From positions 76,191 to 140,190 of the forward strand of contig CAXEND010000005.1 of the NCBI GenBank assembly GCA_963997635.1: a stretch of 64,000 bases of DNA, in the 5' to 3' direction. The translations under genes were made by a program, and so were the position numbers. This DNA is from GCA-2728135 sp002728135. Lineage in GTDB: Bacteria; Pseudomonadota; Alphaproteobacteria; UBA828. The notes beneath the pieces were generated by a model. That model saw only the letters and a program-made list of their open reading frames with translations, searched no databases and had not been told where the DNA came from. Positions 27,122 to 35,262 of the stretch are shown here, in pieces (the first letter of the stretch is position 1; every line of letters starts with the position of its first letter).

Positions 27122-27538
27122 ATGGAATCTAAAATTATATGGGTGAAAGACAAGAGTTTTCTCGGTGTCTCTGGATCAGGACATTCTCTAGTTTTAGGAT
27201 CTACTAGCAGAGATGATGGTAAAAGTTTGCAACCCAGTCCTATGGAACTTCTTTTGATGGGTATGGGTGGTTGTAGTGCATACGATGTTATCGATATTTT
27301 AGAGAAAACGGGTGTGCCAATAAAATCATTTGAAATTTTCATCCACGCAGAGCGTTCAAAACAAGACCCTAAGGTTTTTACAGATATTTTATTGATTTAT
27401 AAATTTGGAGGCGAAAAAGTTCTTTTCGACGATGTAAGGAATGCAGTGGATCTATCAATTGATAAGTACTGTTCAGCTTCTGCTATGATATCAAAAACAG
27501 CTGATATTAAATATAAGATCGAATTTCTTGAGGATTGA
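27122..27538 (+). CDS. OsmC/YhfA-family protein
   Basis: The 138-residue protein has the OsmC-family layout with the two redox cysteines in GGCSAYDV and KYCSASAM, and the SPMELLLMGMGGC segment that precedes the first. Members reduce organic hydroperoxides by a dithiol mechanism. The YhfA-like subgroup, to which this appears to belong, has a less defined role. A Shine-Dalgarno GGAGATG precedes the ATG. It is a single gene between the DMT transporter and the nuclease-like gene, convergent with the latter. Confidence 0.87.
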   Translation: MESKIIWVKDKSFLGVSGSGHSLVLGSTSRDDGKSLQPSPMELLLMGMGGCSAYDVIDILEKTGVPIKSFEIFIHAERSKQDPKVFTDILLIYKFGGEKVLFDDVRNAVDLSIDKYCSASAMISKTADIKYKIEFLED

Positions 27539-27562
27539 GTTTATAATAGTAAAACGGTGTTG

Positions 27563-28087
27563 CTATTGACGAGGGTCTGCAGTCTTATGAGTTGCCCATA
27601 TCCCTTTCAGCTCTCTTCTTGCTATGACCTCTTCATCAAGGTACTCGTCTGTGGTCGCAATAGCAGCTGTAGCCCACCCATTTCTGACTAGAAATTTAGA
27701 TAGATCAAGGCCATCTGCAAGGCAATATCCAGTAACTAATGATTTTTTTACTGAAGTTTTTCTCTCACATTTTACATTTCTATTTTTTATTTGTGAGGCT
27801 AAATTATTTGTAGCTAGTTGCACGCAGGCTATTTTCTCCTTACCTCTTTTACATTTAAGAAGAGGAGAAAGGGAATTTATACCATAAAGAACAACATACT
27901 GAGAATTTATTTCTAGTCCTATTCCGCCTATGGCAGAAGCTTGGCCCTCAATAACATCATTTTGTGGGGTCATATAGATTACTACCGCAACACCAAAAAC
28001 TATCAGCAGTATCTTTTGACCACGGCTTCCTTTAAACCAGGTGTTCAGTTTTTTATAGTTCAAAAATTTCAAGAAAACTTTATGCAT
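27563..28087 (-). CDS. Membrane-anchored SNase (thermonuclease)-fold protein, catalytically degenerate
   Basis: The 174-residue protein has one N-terminal hydrophobic helix (about 24-42, ILLIVFGVAVVIYM) followed by a staphylococcal-nuclease-like OB fold. Family hallmarks appear as YVVLYGINSLSP, a C-rich LKCKRGKEKIACVQLA stretch, and the C-terminal GLDLSKFLVRNGWATAA...RRELKGIWA. The catalytic acidic residue of the usual D-A-P-E segment is missing (NSLSP), and so is the Arg of the GR segment. A nuclease activity is therefore unlikely. It diverges from the urease operon. The family is alphaproteobacteria-rich and its role is unknown. Confidence 0.75.
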   Translation of the reverse strand: MHKVFLKFLNYKKLNTWFKGSRGQKILLIVFGVAVVIYMTPQNDVIEGQASAIGGIGLEINSQYVVLYGINSLSPLLKCKRGKEKIACVQLATNNLASQIKNRNVKCERKTSVKKSLVTGYCLADGLDLSKFLVRNGWATAAIATTDEYLDEEVIARRELKGIWATHKTADPRQ

Positions 28088-28110
28088 ATATATTCACTCA
28101 TAAAAATTAA

Positions 28111-28140
28111 TTTTTTACTCATGACTATGTCCTTTATAAT
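28111..28140 (+). promoter_or_regulatory. Candidate promoter of the urease operon
   Basis: A perfect TATAAT at 28135-28140 lies about 80 bases before the ureE start, in the divergent gap between the nuclease-like gene and the urease operon. The upstream -35 is poor (TTTTTA or TTTACT at 15-18 bases). I see no clear regulator site. The AT-rich background makes chance matches common. Confidence 0.3.
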
Positions 28141-28221
28141 GTTTATATACCTTGGGGCTAAAGATTTTAAGATAAATATTGAAAGTGATTTTTTTTCACT
28201 AAACTATTATTGTAAGTAGAA

Positions 28222-28680
28222 ATGGATAAAAAACTAAAAAGAATAGAGAATATCGTTGGTCACAGCGATGACCCGCAATTTGCAAAACGCTTAGAAAATT
28301 TATTCGAAGCTGACGCAATAGAATATATCATACTAAGACCTGTTGATACAGCACGTAGGAGGTTACGTGTTACTACTTCTAAGGGAAGAGACTGTGCAAT
28401 TGCCTTACCTCGTAATATTAGTCTTCTTGATAGAAGCATCTTATTTATTGATGATACTTTAGCAATTATACTCAAAATTCAGGAACGAAAGTGGATTAGG
28501 CTTAGACCAAAAGATCAATCTGCTGCCCTAGAGCTAGGTTACCATTGTGGTAATTTACATTGGAAGGTTGAGTTTGATCATCCTGATCTAAGAGTCGCCA
28601 TAGATGAAGAGGAATCCACCTACTTGGCTAGAATTAATAATTTCTTGGAAGATAAACGTGTCTATAAAATCGAAGAATAG
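28222..28680 (+). CDS. ureE: Urease accessory protein UreE (nickel chaperone)
   Basis: The 152-residue protein matches UreE in size and layout: an N-terminal peptide-binding domain (RRRLRVTTSKGRDCAIALPR) and a C-terminal metal-binding domain with GYHCGNLHWKVEF, in which the conserved nickel-site histidine of the usual YHLGNRH motif is kept. The histidine-rich tail found in some UreE proteins is absent. UreE delivers nickel to the apo-urease complex. It is the first gene of the urease operon, and ureF overlaps its end by 23 bases. Confidence 0.9.
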   Translation: MDKKLKRIENIVGHSDDPQFAKRLENLFEADAIEYIILRPVDTARRRLRVTTSKGRDCAIALPRNISLLDRSILFIDDTLAIILKIQERKWIRLRPKDQSAALELGYHCGNLHWKVEFDHPDLRVAIDEEESTYLARINNFLEDKRVYKIEE

Positions 28681-29365
28681 TGAACTTGAAGCAACGTTAA
28701 GACTTCTTCAGTATGGAGACAGTTTTTTTCCTTCTGGTACACTTGCATTCTCAAGCGGTTTAGAAACATTATCTATTCAGAAAAGAGTAACAAATACAGA
28801 AGAACTCAAAGCGTTTATTAAATCTCAATTATATGGTCGCTGGAATGGCTTAGACAGACCGTGTTTGACGGCAGCATTTAAAGCCTCTCAAGGTAAAAAT
28901 AATATACGACGTCTTATCGAGATTGATAAAATTATGGACTGCAATACACTTCCTGCTGAGCTTCGGTCTGGCTCTATACTTGGGGGAAAAGCACTTCTAG
29001 GTGTACATAAGAATCTGGGTACACCGCATGTTTCTGACTACCGTGAAATAATTAAAACTGGGGATGGTCTGGGTCATTTGCCCGTTGCCCAGGGTATCTG
29101 CTTTGCGGGTTGTGAAATGGATTATTTAGATTCTCAGATAGTTGGAATGCATACACTTGTAATTGGTTTATCTAGTGCAGCTATACGGTTAGGTATTATT
29201 GGTCATATAGATGCACAAAGATTAATTGAATTTCTAAGAGAGGATATTGCAAAAATTTTATCTACAGATACTGTAGAGCCTGAGGATTCATGGAGCTTTT
29301 CACCGATTTCTGATATCGCCGTAATGCAGCATGAAACTCAAGATACCCGGTTATTTACTAATTAA
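28658..29365 (+). CDS. ureF: Urease accessory protein UreF
   Basis: UreF acts with UreD and UreG in assembling the nickel metallocentre. The helical protein of about 235 residues has the family's LRLLQYGDSFFPSGTLAFSSGLE start segment and LPVAQGICFAG. The open frame begins at 28604, inside ureE. The GTG at 28658, with GGAAG upstream, gives the expected N terminus and is preferred. It overlaps ureE by 23 bases and precedes the fused structural gene. Confidence 0.9.
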   Translation: MSIKSKNSELEATLRLLQYGDSFFPSGTLAFSSGLETLSIQKRVTNTEELKAFIKSQLYGRWNGLDRPCLTAAFKASQGKNNIRRLIEIDKIMDCNTLPAELRSGSILGGKALLGVHKNLGTPHVSDYREIIKTGDGLGHLPVAQGICFAGCEMDYLDSQIVGMHTLVIGLSSAAIRLGIIGHIDAQRLIEFLREDIAKILSTDTVEPEDSWSFSPISDIAVMQHETQDTRLFTN

Positions 29366-29400
29366 TACAAAATAACTCCAAGTAAATAGGGGAGATAAAT

Positions 29401-30129
29401 ATGCTGTTAACGCCAACTGAAATGGAGCGTCTAGTAATTTATACAGCTGCAGAGCTTGCCCGAAAAAGGCGGGCGAAGGGGTTATTACTAAATCACCCAG
29501 AGTCAGTAGCACTGATAAGTGATGAAATCTTAGAAGGAGCAAGAGAGGGAAGGAGTGTTGCAGAACTTATTTCTTTTGGTTCTACAATTCTGACAAGTGA
29601 AGATGTGATGCCAGGTGTGCCTAAAATGATGAATATGATCCAAGTTGAAGGCACTTTTCCTGATGGTACAAAATTAGTTACAATACATGAACCAATCCGT
29701 GAAAATCCGATACAGGAAAAAAGTAATGATGGAGTATCACAGGCAAATCCCTTGGATGAAGTCAGACCTGGTGAAATAATTCCTGCAAAAGGTGATGTTG
29801 AATTAAATGTTGGAAGGGAAAAGCGATCTGTGAACGTAACAAATACTGGCGATAGACCGATCCAAATTGGTAGCCATTATCATTTTTTTGAAGTGAATAA
29901 AGCCCTTGATTTTAACAGGGAAGCAAGCTTTGGAATGCATTTGGATATACCGGCTGGAACTGCTGTAAGATTTGAGCCAGGAGAAAGTAAAGAAGTCGAT
30001 TTAGTTAGTTTTGGTGGTTCAGGAGAGCTTTTTGGGTTAAATAATCTAACAAATGGTTCTCTAAATTCTGAAGAAATTAGGAAAAAAGCACTTGAATTAG
30101 CTCGTAAGCGCGGTTTTAAGGGGGCTTAG
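29401..30129 (+). CDS. ureAB: Fused urease gamma/beta subunit (UreA-UreB)
   Basis: The 242-residue protein joins the gamma subunit (residues 1 to about 105, LLTPTEMERLVIYTAAELARKR, DVMPGVPKMM, TFPDGTKLVTIHEPI) to the beta subunit (from about 125, RPGEIIPAKGDVELN, TGDRPIQIGSHYHFFEVN). Separate ureA and ureB genes are usual in alphaproteobacteria; fused forms are known from Helicobacter and some others. A strong AGGGGAG precedes the ATG. It is followed after four bases by ureC, so the urease structural genes are tightly coupled. Confidence 0.93.
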   Translation: MLLTPTEMERLVIYTAAELARKRRAKGLLLNHPESVALISDEILEGAREGRSVAELISFGSTILTSEDVMPGVPKMMNMIQVEGTFPDGTKLVTIHEPIRENPIQEKSNDGVSQANPLDEVRPGEIIPAKGDVELNVGREKRSVNVTNTGDRPIQIGSHYHFFEVNKALDFNREASFGMHLDIPAGTAVRFEPGESKEVDLVSFGGSGELFGLNNLTNGSLNSEEIRKKALELARKRGFKGA

Positions 30130-30133
30130 GAAT

Positions 30134-31846
30134 ATGGTGAAGATGAGTCGTGCCCACTATGCGGCATTGTATGGTCCAACAACAGGTGATTGTGTGCGAT
30201 TGGGCGACACTTCTCTTTTAGCTGAGATAGAAAAAGATTATGGAACCTATGGTGATGAGAGTTTACATGGTGGTGGCAAAACTTTAAGAGATGGGATTGG
30301 GTTGGTAGCTGGACTAGATAGTGCAGGAGGTTCCTTAGATATGCTAATTTCCAACGCTGTGATTATTGACCCTGTTCATGGGGTGGTAAAAGGCGATATT
30401 GGAATTAAGGAGGGAGTAATTGCAGGGGTAGGAAAAGCAGGAAATCCAGCGATTATGGATGGAGTAGATCCAGATTTATTATGTGCAGCAGCAACTACAG
30501 TTCGTGACGCTGAGGGTCTTATTGCTACGCCAGGAGGTATTGATGTCCATGTACATTTTGATAGTGCACAATTATGTGAACATGCCCTTTCCTCGGGTCT
30601 AACAACTATGATAGGCGGTTCGCTTGGTCCAATAACAGTAGGAATAGACTGTGGTGGTGCCTGGAATGTTCAGCGAATGTTAGAGGCATCAGAAGAATGG
30701 CCTATAAACTTTGGTTTTCTGGGAAGAGGAAACTCTTCTAAACCTCTATCGCTAATCGATCAGATAGAAGGTGGTGCATGTGGGCTTAAAATCCATGAAG
30801 ATTGGGGTGCTATGCCTGCGGCAATCGATACTTGTTTAAGTGTAGCAGATGAGATGGATTTCCAGGTCCAGCTACACACAGATACTTTAAATGAAAGTGG
30901 TTTTGTAGAGGATACTCTTGCTGCAATTAATGGTCGTACCATCCATATGTATCATGCTGAGGGTGCTGGTGGAGGACACGCTCCAGACATTATCAGCATC
31001 ACAGGTCAGCCAAATTGCCTTCCTTCATCTACAAACCCAACTAATCCATTTACACGAAATACTTTCGATGAACACCTAGATATGATTATGGTTTGCCATC
31101 ATTTGAATCCTGCAGTCCCTGAGGACGTTGCTTTTGCAGAAAGTCGGATTAGAGCTGAGACTATAGCTGCCGAAGATGTTTTACATGACTTGGGTGCTAT
31201 TTCAATGCTTGGGTCGGATAGCCAAGGGATGGGTCGGATTAACGAGGTAATCTGCAGAACATGGCAACTTGCCTCAAAAATGCGTAATCAGCGAGGTAGA
31301 TTGGATGAAGAAAAAACTGAATTAGGCGATAACGAAAGGATCAAAAGATATATTTCTAAATATACTATAAATGCAGCCAGAACTTTTGGAATGGATGATT
31401 GGATTGGTAGCTTAGAAAAAGGAAAACTAGCAGACATTGTATTATGGAAACCCGAATTTTTTGGTATCAAGCCTGAGCTCATCATAAAAGGGGGTTTTAT
31501 TGTATGGGCGGCGATGGGTGACTCAGCAGCATCATTAATGACCTGTGAACCATTGGCAATGCGTCCGCAATGGGGAGCATTTGGTAGGGCTAAACAAGGG
31601 TTATCAATATCATTTGTATCACAGGCGGCTGTTGATTCAGGTTTGCGTGACAAGCTTAGCCTTAGTAAACGAATTGAGGCTGTTAAGGGTACAAGAACGC
31701 TTAGCAAAAAGAATATGTTGTATAATGAAGCTTGTCCTGAGGTCAGAGTAAATCCAGAGACATTTGAAGTTTTTGTGGATGGAGAACTGGCTACTTGTCA
31801 ACCAGCGGATAATCTTCCTTTAGCTCAACGTTATATGCTTAGATGA
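30134..31846 (+). CDS. ureC: Urease alpha subunit (catalytic), divergent substrate loop
   Basis: The 570-residue alpha subunit hydrolyses urea at a dinuclear nickel site. All metal ligands are visible: His139/His141 (DVHVHFD), the carbamylated Lys219 (LKIHEDWG), His248, His274 (YHAEGAGGGHAPD) and Asp362 (GSDSQGMGR). The flap Cys321 and His322 (VCHHLNP) are also present. The normally invariant GGGTGPAxGTxATTCTPGPW loop that lines the urea pocket reads GGSLGPITVGIDCGGAW: it is three residues shorter, and the Ala that contacts substrate is Ile. The start may be the ATG at 30134 or 30143. The substrate is probably urea, but a related compound cannot be excluded. Confidence 0.93.
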   Translation: MVKMSRAHYAALYGPTTGDCVRLGDTSLLAEIEKDYGTYGDESLHGGGKTLRDGIGLVAGLDSAGGSLDMLISNAVIIDPVHGVVKGDIGIKEGVIAGVGKAGNPAIMDGVDPDLLCAAATTVRDAEGLIATPGGIDVHVHFDSAQLCEHALSSGLTTMIGGSLGPITVGIDCGGAWNVQRMLEASEEWPINFGFLGRGNSSKPLSLIDQIEGGACGLKIHEDWGAMPAAIDTCLSVADEMDFQVQLHTDTLNESGFVEDTLAAINGRTIHMYHAEGAGGGHAPDIISITGQPNCLPSSTNPTNPFTRNTFDEHLDMIMVCHHLNPAVPEDVAFAESRIRAETIAAEDVLHDLGAISMLGSDSQGMGRINEVICRTWQLASKMRNQRGRLDEEKTELGDNERIKRYISKYTINAARTFGMDDWIGSLEKGKLADIVLWKPEFFGIKPELIIKGGFIVWAAMGDSAASLMTCEPLAMRPQWGAFGRAKQGLSISFVSQAAVDSGLRDKLSLSKRIEAVKGTRTLSKKNMLYNEACPEVRVNPETFEVFVDGELATCQPADNLPLAQRYMLR

Positions 31847-31929
31847 GGCTCTTGATTAGATCTGAGATGAGTTTTCTATGTTTTTTTACTTATATTATAG
31901 AAGTCAAATTTATATAGGAGGTGAGTAAA

Positions 31930-32565
31930 TTGACTTTTTCTCGGGAGTCAAGTCCTGGGCCAGCTAGGATAGGTATAGGTGGCCCTGTTGGTTCAGGTAA
32001 AACTGCATTAATTGAGTCATTAATTCCAAAATTCCTAAATTCAGGCATTGAGGTAGGAATTGTTACTAATGATTTAGTAACCCGTGAAGATGCTAATCGA
32101 CTTAAAGCTGGTGGTTTAGTAGAGCCTGATCATATCATTGGAGTGGAGTGTGGAGCTTGTCCTCATACTGTCATTCGGGAGGATCCAACCTTAAATATTG
32201 AAGCAGTTGATATTTTAGAACAAAAATTTCCATCTTTGAGTTTAGTTATATTAGAGTCTGGTGGGGATAATCTTGCTTCTACATTTTCACTTGACCTAGT
32301 CGATTGGTGGATGTTTGTAATTGATGTAGGTGCTGGAAATGATATACCAAGGAAAAGAGGGCCAGGTGTCTTGCAATGTGACCTCCTAGTAATAAACAAG
32401 GTTGATATTGCTCCACATGTCGGGGTAGACCTAGAAACCTTGAAAGAAGAGGCAGAAGAGATCCGCGGTTCATCTCCTGTAGCCTACACAAATTGTCGCT
32501 CCGGGGAAGGAATAGAAGATGTGCTTAATGCCATCAGGCGTCATGCATTATTGGAGGATACGTGA
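31930..32565 (+). CDS. ureG: Urease accessory GTPase UreG
   Basis: UreG is the GTPase that powers nickel insertion. The protein of about 211 residues has the P-loop GGPVGSGKT, the nickel-binding CPH in ECGACPHTVIRED, ESGGDNLASTF, and the base-recognition NKVD. Small changes from the usual sequence are TNDLVT for TNDIYT, and Cys for Thr before GACPH. The TTG at 31930 lies at a good distance from AGGAGG; the GTG at 31921 is too close. It overlaps the GTG of ureD by four bases. Its 83-base distance from ureC is the largest gap in the operon. Confidence 0.93.
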   Translation: MTFSRESSPGPARIGIGGPVGSGKTALIESLIPKFLNSGIEVGIVTNDLVTREDANRLKAGGLVEPDHIIGVECGACPHTVIREDPTLNIEAVDILEQKFPSLSLVILESGGDNLASTFSLDLVDWWMFVIDVGAGNDIPRKRGPGVLQCDLLVINKVDIAPHVGVDLETLKEEAEEIRGSSPVAYTNCRSGEGIEDVLNAIRRHALLEDT

Positions 32566-33452
32566 GAGTTACCTCTCCTGCAGCTTCGTTGCGAGGAGCT
32601 GATGGTTGGCAGAAGGCAGAGCTAAACTTCAACAAAAGTTCTGATGGGCAAACTCGACTCGCACATCAATTTGTTCAATATCCATTCCATATAACAAAAC
32701 CAGTTCATCTAGATGTCTCTTGGCCTGAACTTGCAACACTAATTCTACAATCTACTTCTGGTGGAATTTATCATGATGATCGTTTAAAATTATCTATGCA
32801 CTTTGGTGAGGATTCTTGCACTCACGTTACAAGTCAGTCAGCTACAAAAGTACATAGTATGGAGGGTGATGACTCTGCAACATTTTCTATTTCTATAAAG
32901 GTTCAAAAAAATGCTTACGCAGAATTTATTAATGATGCTCTGATTTTGTTTCCAGAATCACGACTTGAAAGTAATTTAGATATATCAATTGCCAGAGGAG
33001 GCACACTTGTAATTACTGACTCTGCTTTATGGCATGAGCCCAGAGATACTTTTAACAAATCTAAAGAGATTCATCCTTCTTTTAGTTCATTTCGGCAAAC
33101 GATTAATATTAAAGATTTAGATAGTTCAAACTTGATGGTAAGAGATTCTCAGTGGAGTGGTTTAGATTCCTCAGCAGGATTATCCGCATGGAATAAATAT
33201 AGAGTTCAAGGATCTATCTATATTATTTCACCGGGATGTGACCTTGACCAACTTGCTAACACATGCAGGGGGGAGTTGGGGTTATTCAATGGTATATACG
33301 GTGGAGTCTCTATTTTGCCTTCTGAAATTGGGGTTGTAGTTAGAATTTTAGGTTCAGATGGTGGGAGTGTTAGGACAGCATTGGAGAGCCAATGGTTGAG
33401 AGCACGTCTCTTCCTCGTAGGCCGTGAAAATACTTTGCGGTGGAGAAAATAA
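32562..33452 (+). CDS. ureD: Urease accessory protein UreD
   Basis: The 296-residue protein fits UreD/UreH, the scaffold that binds apo-urease and UreF. The family landmarks are GGIYHDDRL, THVTSQSATKVHSM and ARGGTLVITDSALWHEPR. It starts with a GTG overlapping the ureG stop codon (GTGA), so expression is coupled. Its position at the 3' end of the operon is unusual: in most alphaproteobacteria ureD comes first. It is convergent with tsaC, which ends eight bases away. Confidence 0.88.
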   Translation: MRVTSPAASLRGADGWQKAELNFNKSSDGQTRLAHQFVQYPFHITKPVHLDVSWPELATLILQSTSGGIYHDDRLKLSMHFGEDSCTHVTSQSATKVHSMEGDDSATFSISIKVQKNAYAEFINDALILFPESRLESNLDISIARGGTLVITDSALWHEPRDTFNKSKEIHPSFSSFRQTINIKDLDSSNLMVRDSQWSGLDSSAGLSAWNKYRVQGSIYIISPGCDLDQLANTCRGELGLFNGIYGGVSILPSEIGVVVRILGSDGGSVRTALESQWLRARLFLVGRENTLRWRK

Positions 33453-33460
33453 GTTTAATT

Positions 33461-34105
33461 TTATCTTTTAATTACCTCAGTTATCTGACCCTCCAATATA
33501 ACCCCTTCCCTTATTATTTTTGGTTTTGATGATGTTAAGTCGACGACAGTTGATGGTGTTAAGTTTTTTGAAACGCCCGCGTCAAGAATCAAATCTATAT
33601 TTGAACCAAAAGCTCTAAATATTTCCTCAGCACTTTGTGCGGGCTTCTTACTATCTAAATTAGCACTTGGTGCAGTAATAGGAAGAGAGATTTTGTCTAT
33701 TAGTTCAAGAGTTCTAGCTCTATCAGGAATCCTAATAGCAATCGTATCAGACACTGGGTTTATTTCTTTAACTACCATACAACTATTTTGACGTGGCAGT
33801 ATAAGTGTTAATGGTCCAGGCCAAAATTTTTCGGCAATTATCTTTGCTTGCCAACTAAATATTGCAACTTTTGATGCGACCTCAAAATTATCGACTAAAA
33901 TTAGAAGTGGTTTATTTTCGCCACGAGACTTAATTCTGAATATTTTGGTTACAGAATTTGAATTAGTTGCATCAGCAACTAGCCCATAAAGAGTATCAGT
34001 CAGGCATGCTATTATTCCACCTTGGCGAACTATCTCTGCTGCAAGTGAGATATTGTTTGTTGTTTCAGGAAAAATGTTTAATTTTGATAAATTATTTTTT
34101 TTCAT
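33461..34105 (-). CDS. tsaC: Threonylcarbamoyl-AMP synthase (Sua5/YciO/YrdC family)
   Basis: The protein of about 214 residues makes threonylcarbamoyl-AMP for the t6A modification of tRNA. It shows TDTLYGLVADA, KIFRIKSRGENKPL, AIRIPD and PITAPSANLDSKKPA, the typical substrate-binding segments. The open frame extends to 34156, but the ATG at 34105 has GGAG nine bases upstream and gives a normal N terminus. It overlaps the end of cysQ by 14 bases, so the two are coupled. It is short, like TsaC, and lacks the extra domain of Sua5. Confidence 0.9.
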   Translation of the reverse strand: MKKNNLSKLNIFPETTNNISLAAEIVRQGGIIACLTDTLYGLVADATNSNSVTKIFRIKSRGENKPLLILVDNFEVASKVAIFSWQAKIIAEKFWPGPLTLILPRQNSCMVVKEINPVSDTIAIRIPDRARTLELIDKISLPITAPSANLDSKKPAQSAEEIFRAFGSNIDLILDAGVSKNLTPSTVVDLTSSKPKIIREGVILEGQITEVIKR

Positions 34106-34892
34106 TAGTGGCTCCACAAGCGATAAAATGTGGATTTTTATAACCGGGCTTACCATAAATCAGGGGTTTGTTATTTGGTTGAAATAATGACCCACCAGCT
34201 GCTTCCAAAATTGCGTGACCAGCTGCTGTGTCCCATTCCATGGTTGGTCCAAATCTTGGGTATATGTCAGCATTTCCACTAGCTAATAGAGCAAACTTCA
34301 GAGCGCTGCCTGCTGTTATAATGGAACTGGGTTTGAGATCATTTATCCACCTTTGTGTTTCATCATTAATATGAGATCTGCTAGCTAAAATTACTGGGCC
34401 AGAACTTGGAGCTGATCTAACTGAAATTGGGCAAGGCTTAGCATTGTCTAACCAGCTTGCTGCTCCAACTCCAACTTCTCCCACGTAGCAAATACGTTTC
34501 ACAGGTAAATATAATACTCCTATCCAAGGCTTGCCATTTTTAATAAGACCTATATTCACTGTAAATTCATCATTCTTATTAATAAATTCTTTAGTCCCGT
34601 CTAACGGGTCTACAAGCCAAAAAATTTTATTTTCTAGGTTAATTTCTTTGGGTTGGTAGATATTCTCCACACTTTCTTCTGATATAATTGGTATTTTAGG
34701 AAAATATTTATTAAGTCCATTAGTAATTATTTTGTCAGCGGCTCGATCTGCTAATGTAATTGGTGATTTGTCAGGCTTTTGGTGAAATTCAATATTATTT
34801 GAATAGAATTTCATAATTTCTTTACCGGCTTTTAAAGCGAGTATGCGAGCTTTGAGTATATAGTCTGAAAGTTTTTCTTCAGTGTTCATCAT
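34092..34892 (-). CDS. cysQ: 3'(2'),5'-bisphosphate nucleotidase (CysQ family)
   Basis: The 266-residue protein belongs to the magnesium-dependent, lithium-sensitive phosphatases. It has SPITLADRAAD, ISEES, the metal motif DPLDGTKEF, and the second motif MEWDTAAGHAIL. CysQ degrades the by-product PAP of sulfate activation, and related enzymes act on inositol phosphates. Two Met codons are present at the start; I keep the upstream one. It precedes tsaC with a 14-base overlap. Confidence 0.92.
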   Translation of the reverse strand: MMNTEEKLSDYILKARILALKAGKEIMKFYSNNIEFHQKPDKSPITLADRAADKIITNGLNKYFPKIPIISEESVENIYQPKEINLENKIFWLVDPLDGTKEFINKNDEFTVNIGLIKNGKPWIGVLYLPVKRICYVGEVGVGAASWLDNAKPCPISVRSAPSSGPVILASRSHINDETQRWINDLKPSSIITAGSALKFALLASGNADIYPRFGPTMEWDTAAGHAILEAAGGSLFQPNNKPLIYGKPGYKNPHFIACGATNEKK

Positions 34893-34980
34893 TAATCTAA
34901 ATATTTTTTATCATGAAAATTAAATACTAAATAAGTCGTCTAATTGTTTAAGTAATATAAATAAAGCAATTCATAATTTT

Positions 34981-35220
34981 TTATTTATCCTTGTTTTCTT
35001 CCTTTATAATTATTGATAATTGTTTGAGCATTTCAACTGTACGATCTGGTCCTACATTATTTTTTAACCAACCTACAGCGCAGACGCAAATTGCAGAGTG
35101 TAATCCAATTTGATCCATTCCATCCTCATTTGCACGTCTTGCAATTTCTTCAAGTGTTTGTTCTGCAAAGTTTTGAATTTTGATGGCCTCTTCTGTTCCA
35201 AATTGTAATTTTTCATTCAT
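34981..35220 (-). CDS. Conserved-looking small protein of unknown function
   Basis: This 79-residue reading frame has a convincing AAGGAAAA Shine-Dalgarno sequence nine bases before its ATG and lies between cysQ and pdxA in the same direction. It is rich in charged residues at both ends, with a hydrophobic centre containing two cysteines (ICVCAVGW). I do not recognise a family. The composition suggests a small soluble helical protein. It does not overlap other genes, which supports its being real. Confidence 0.65.
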   Translation of the reverse strand: MNEKLQFGTEEAIKIQNFAEQTLEEIARRANEDGMDQIGLHSAICVCAVGWLKNNVGPDRTVEMLKQLSIIIKEENKDK

Positions 35221-35262
35221 CTGAATTTTCCTTAGAAAAGATACTAAACATAGGAGTTATTT

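Noticed and set aside
27941..28219. A 92-codon plus-strand frame with a hydrophobic stretch before ureE
   Set aside because: Most of it overlaps the nuclease-like gene on the other strand, it has no good start signal, and the rest is the AT-rich urease promoter region.
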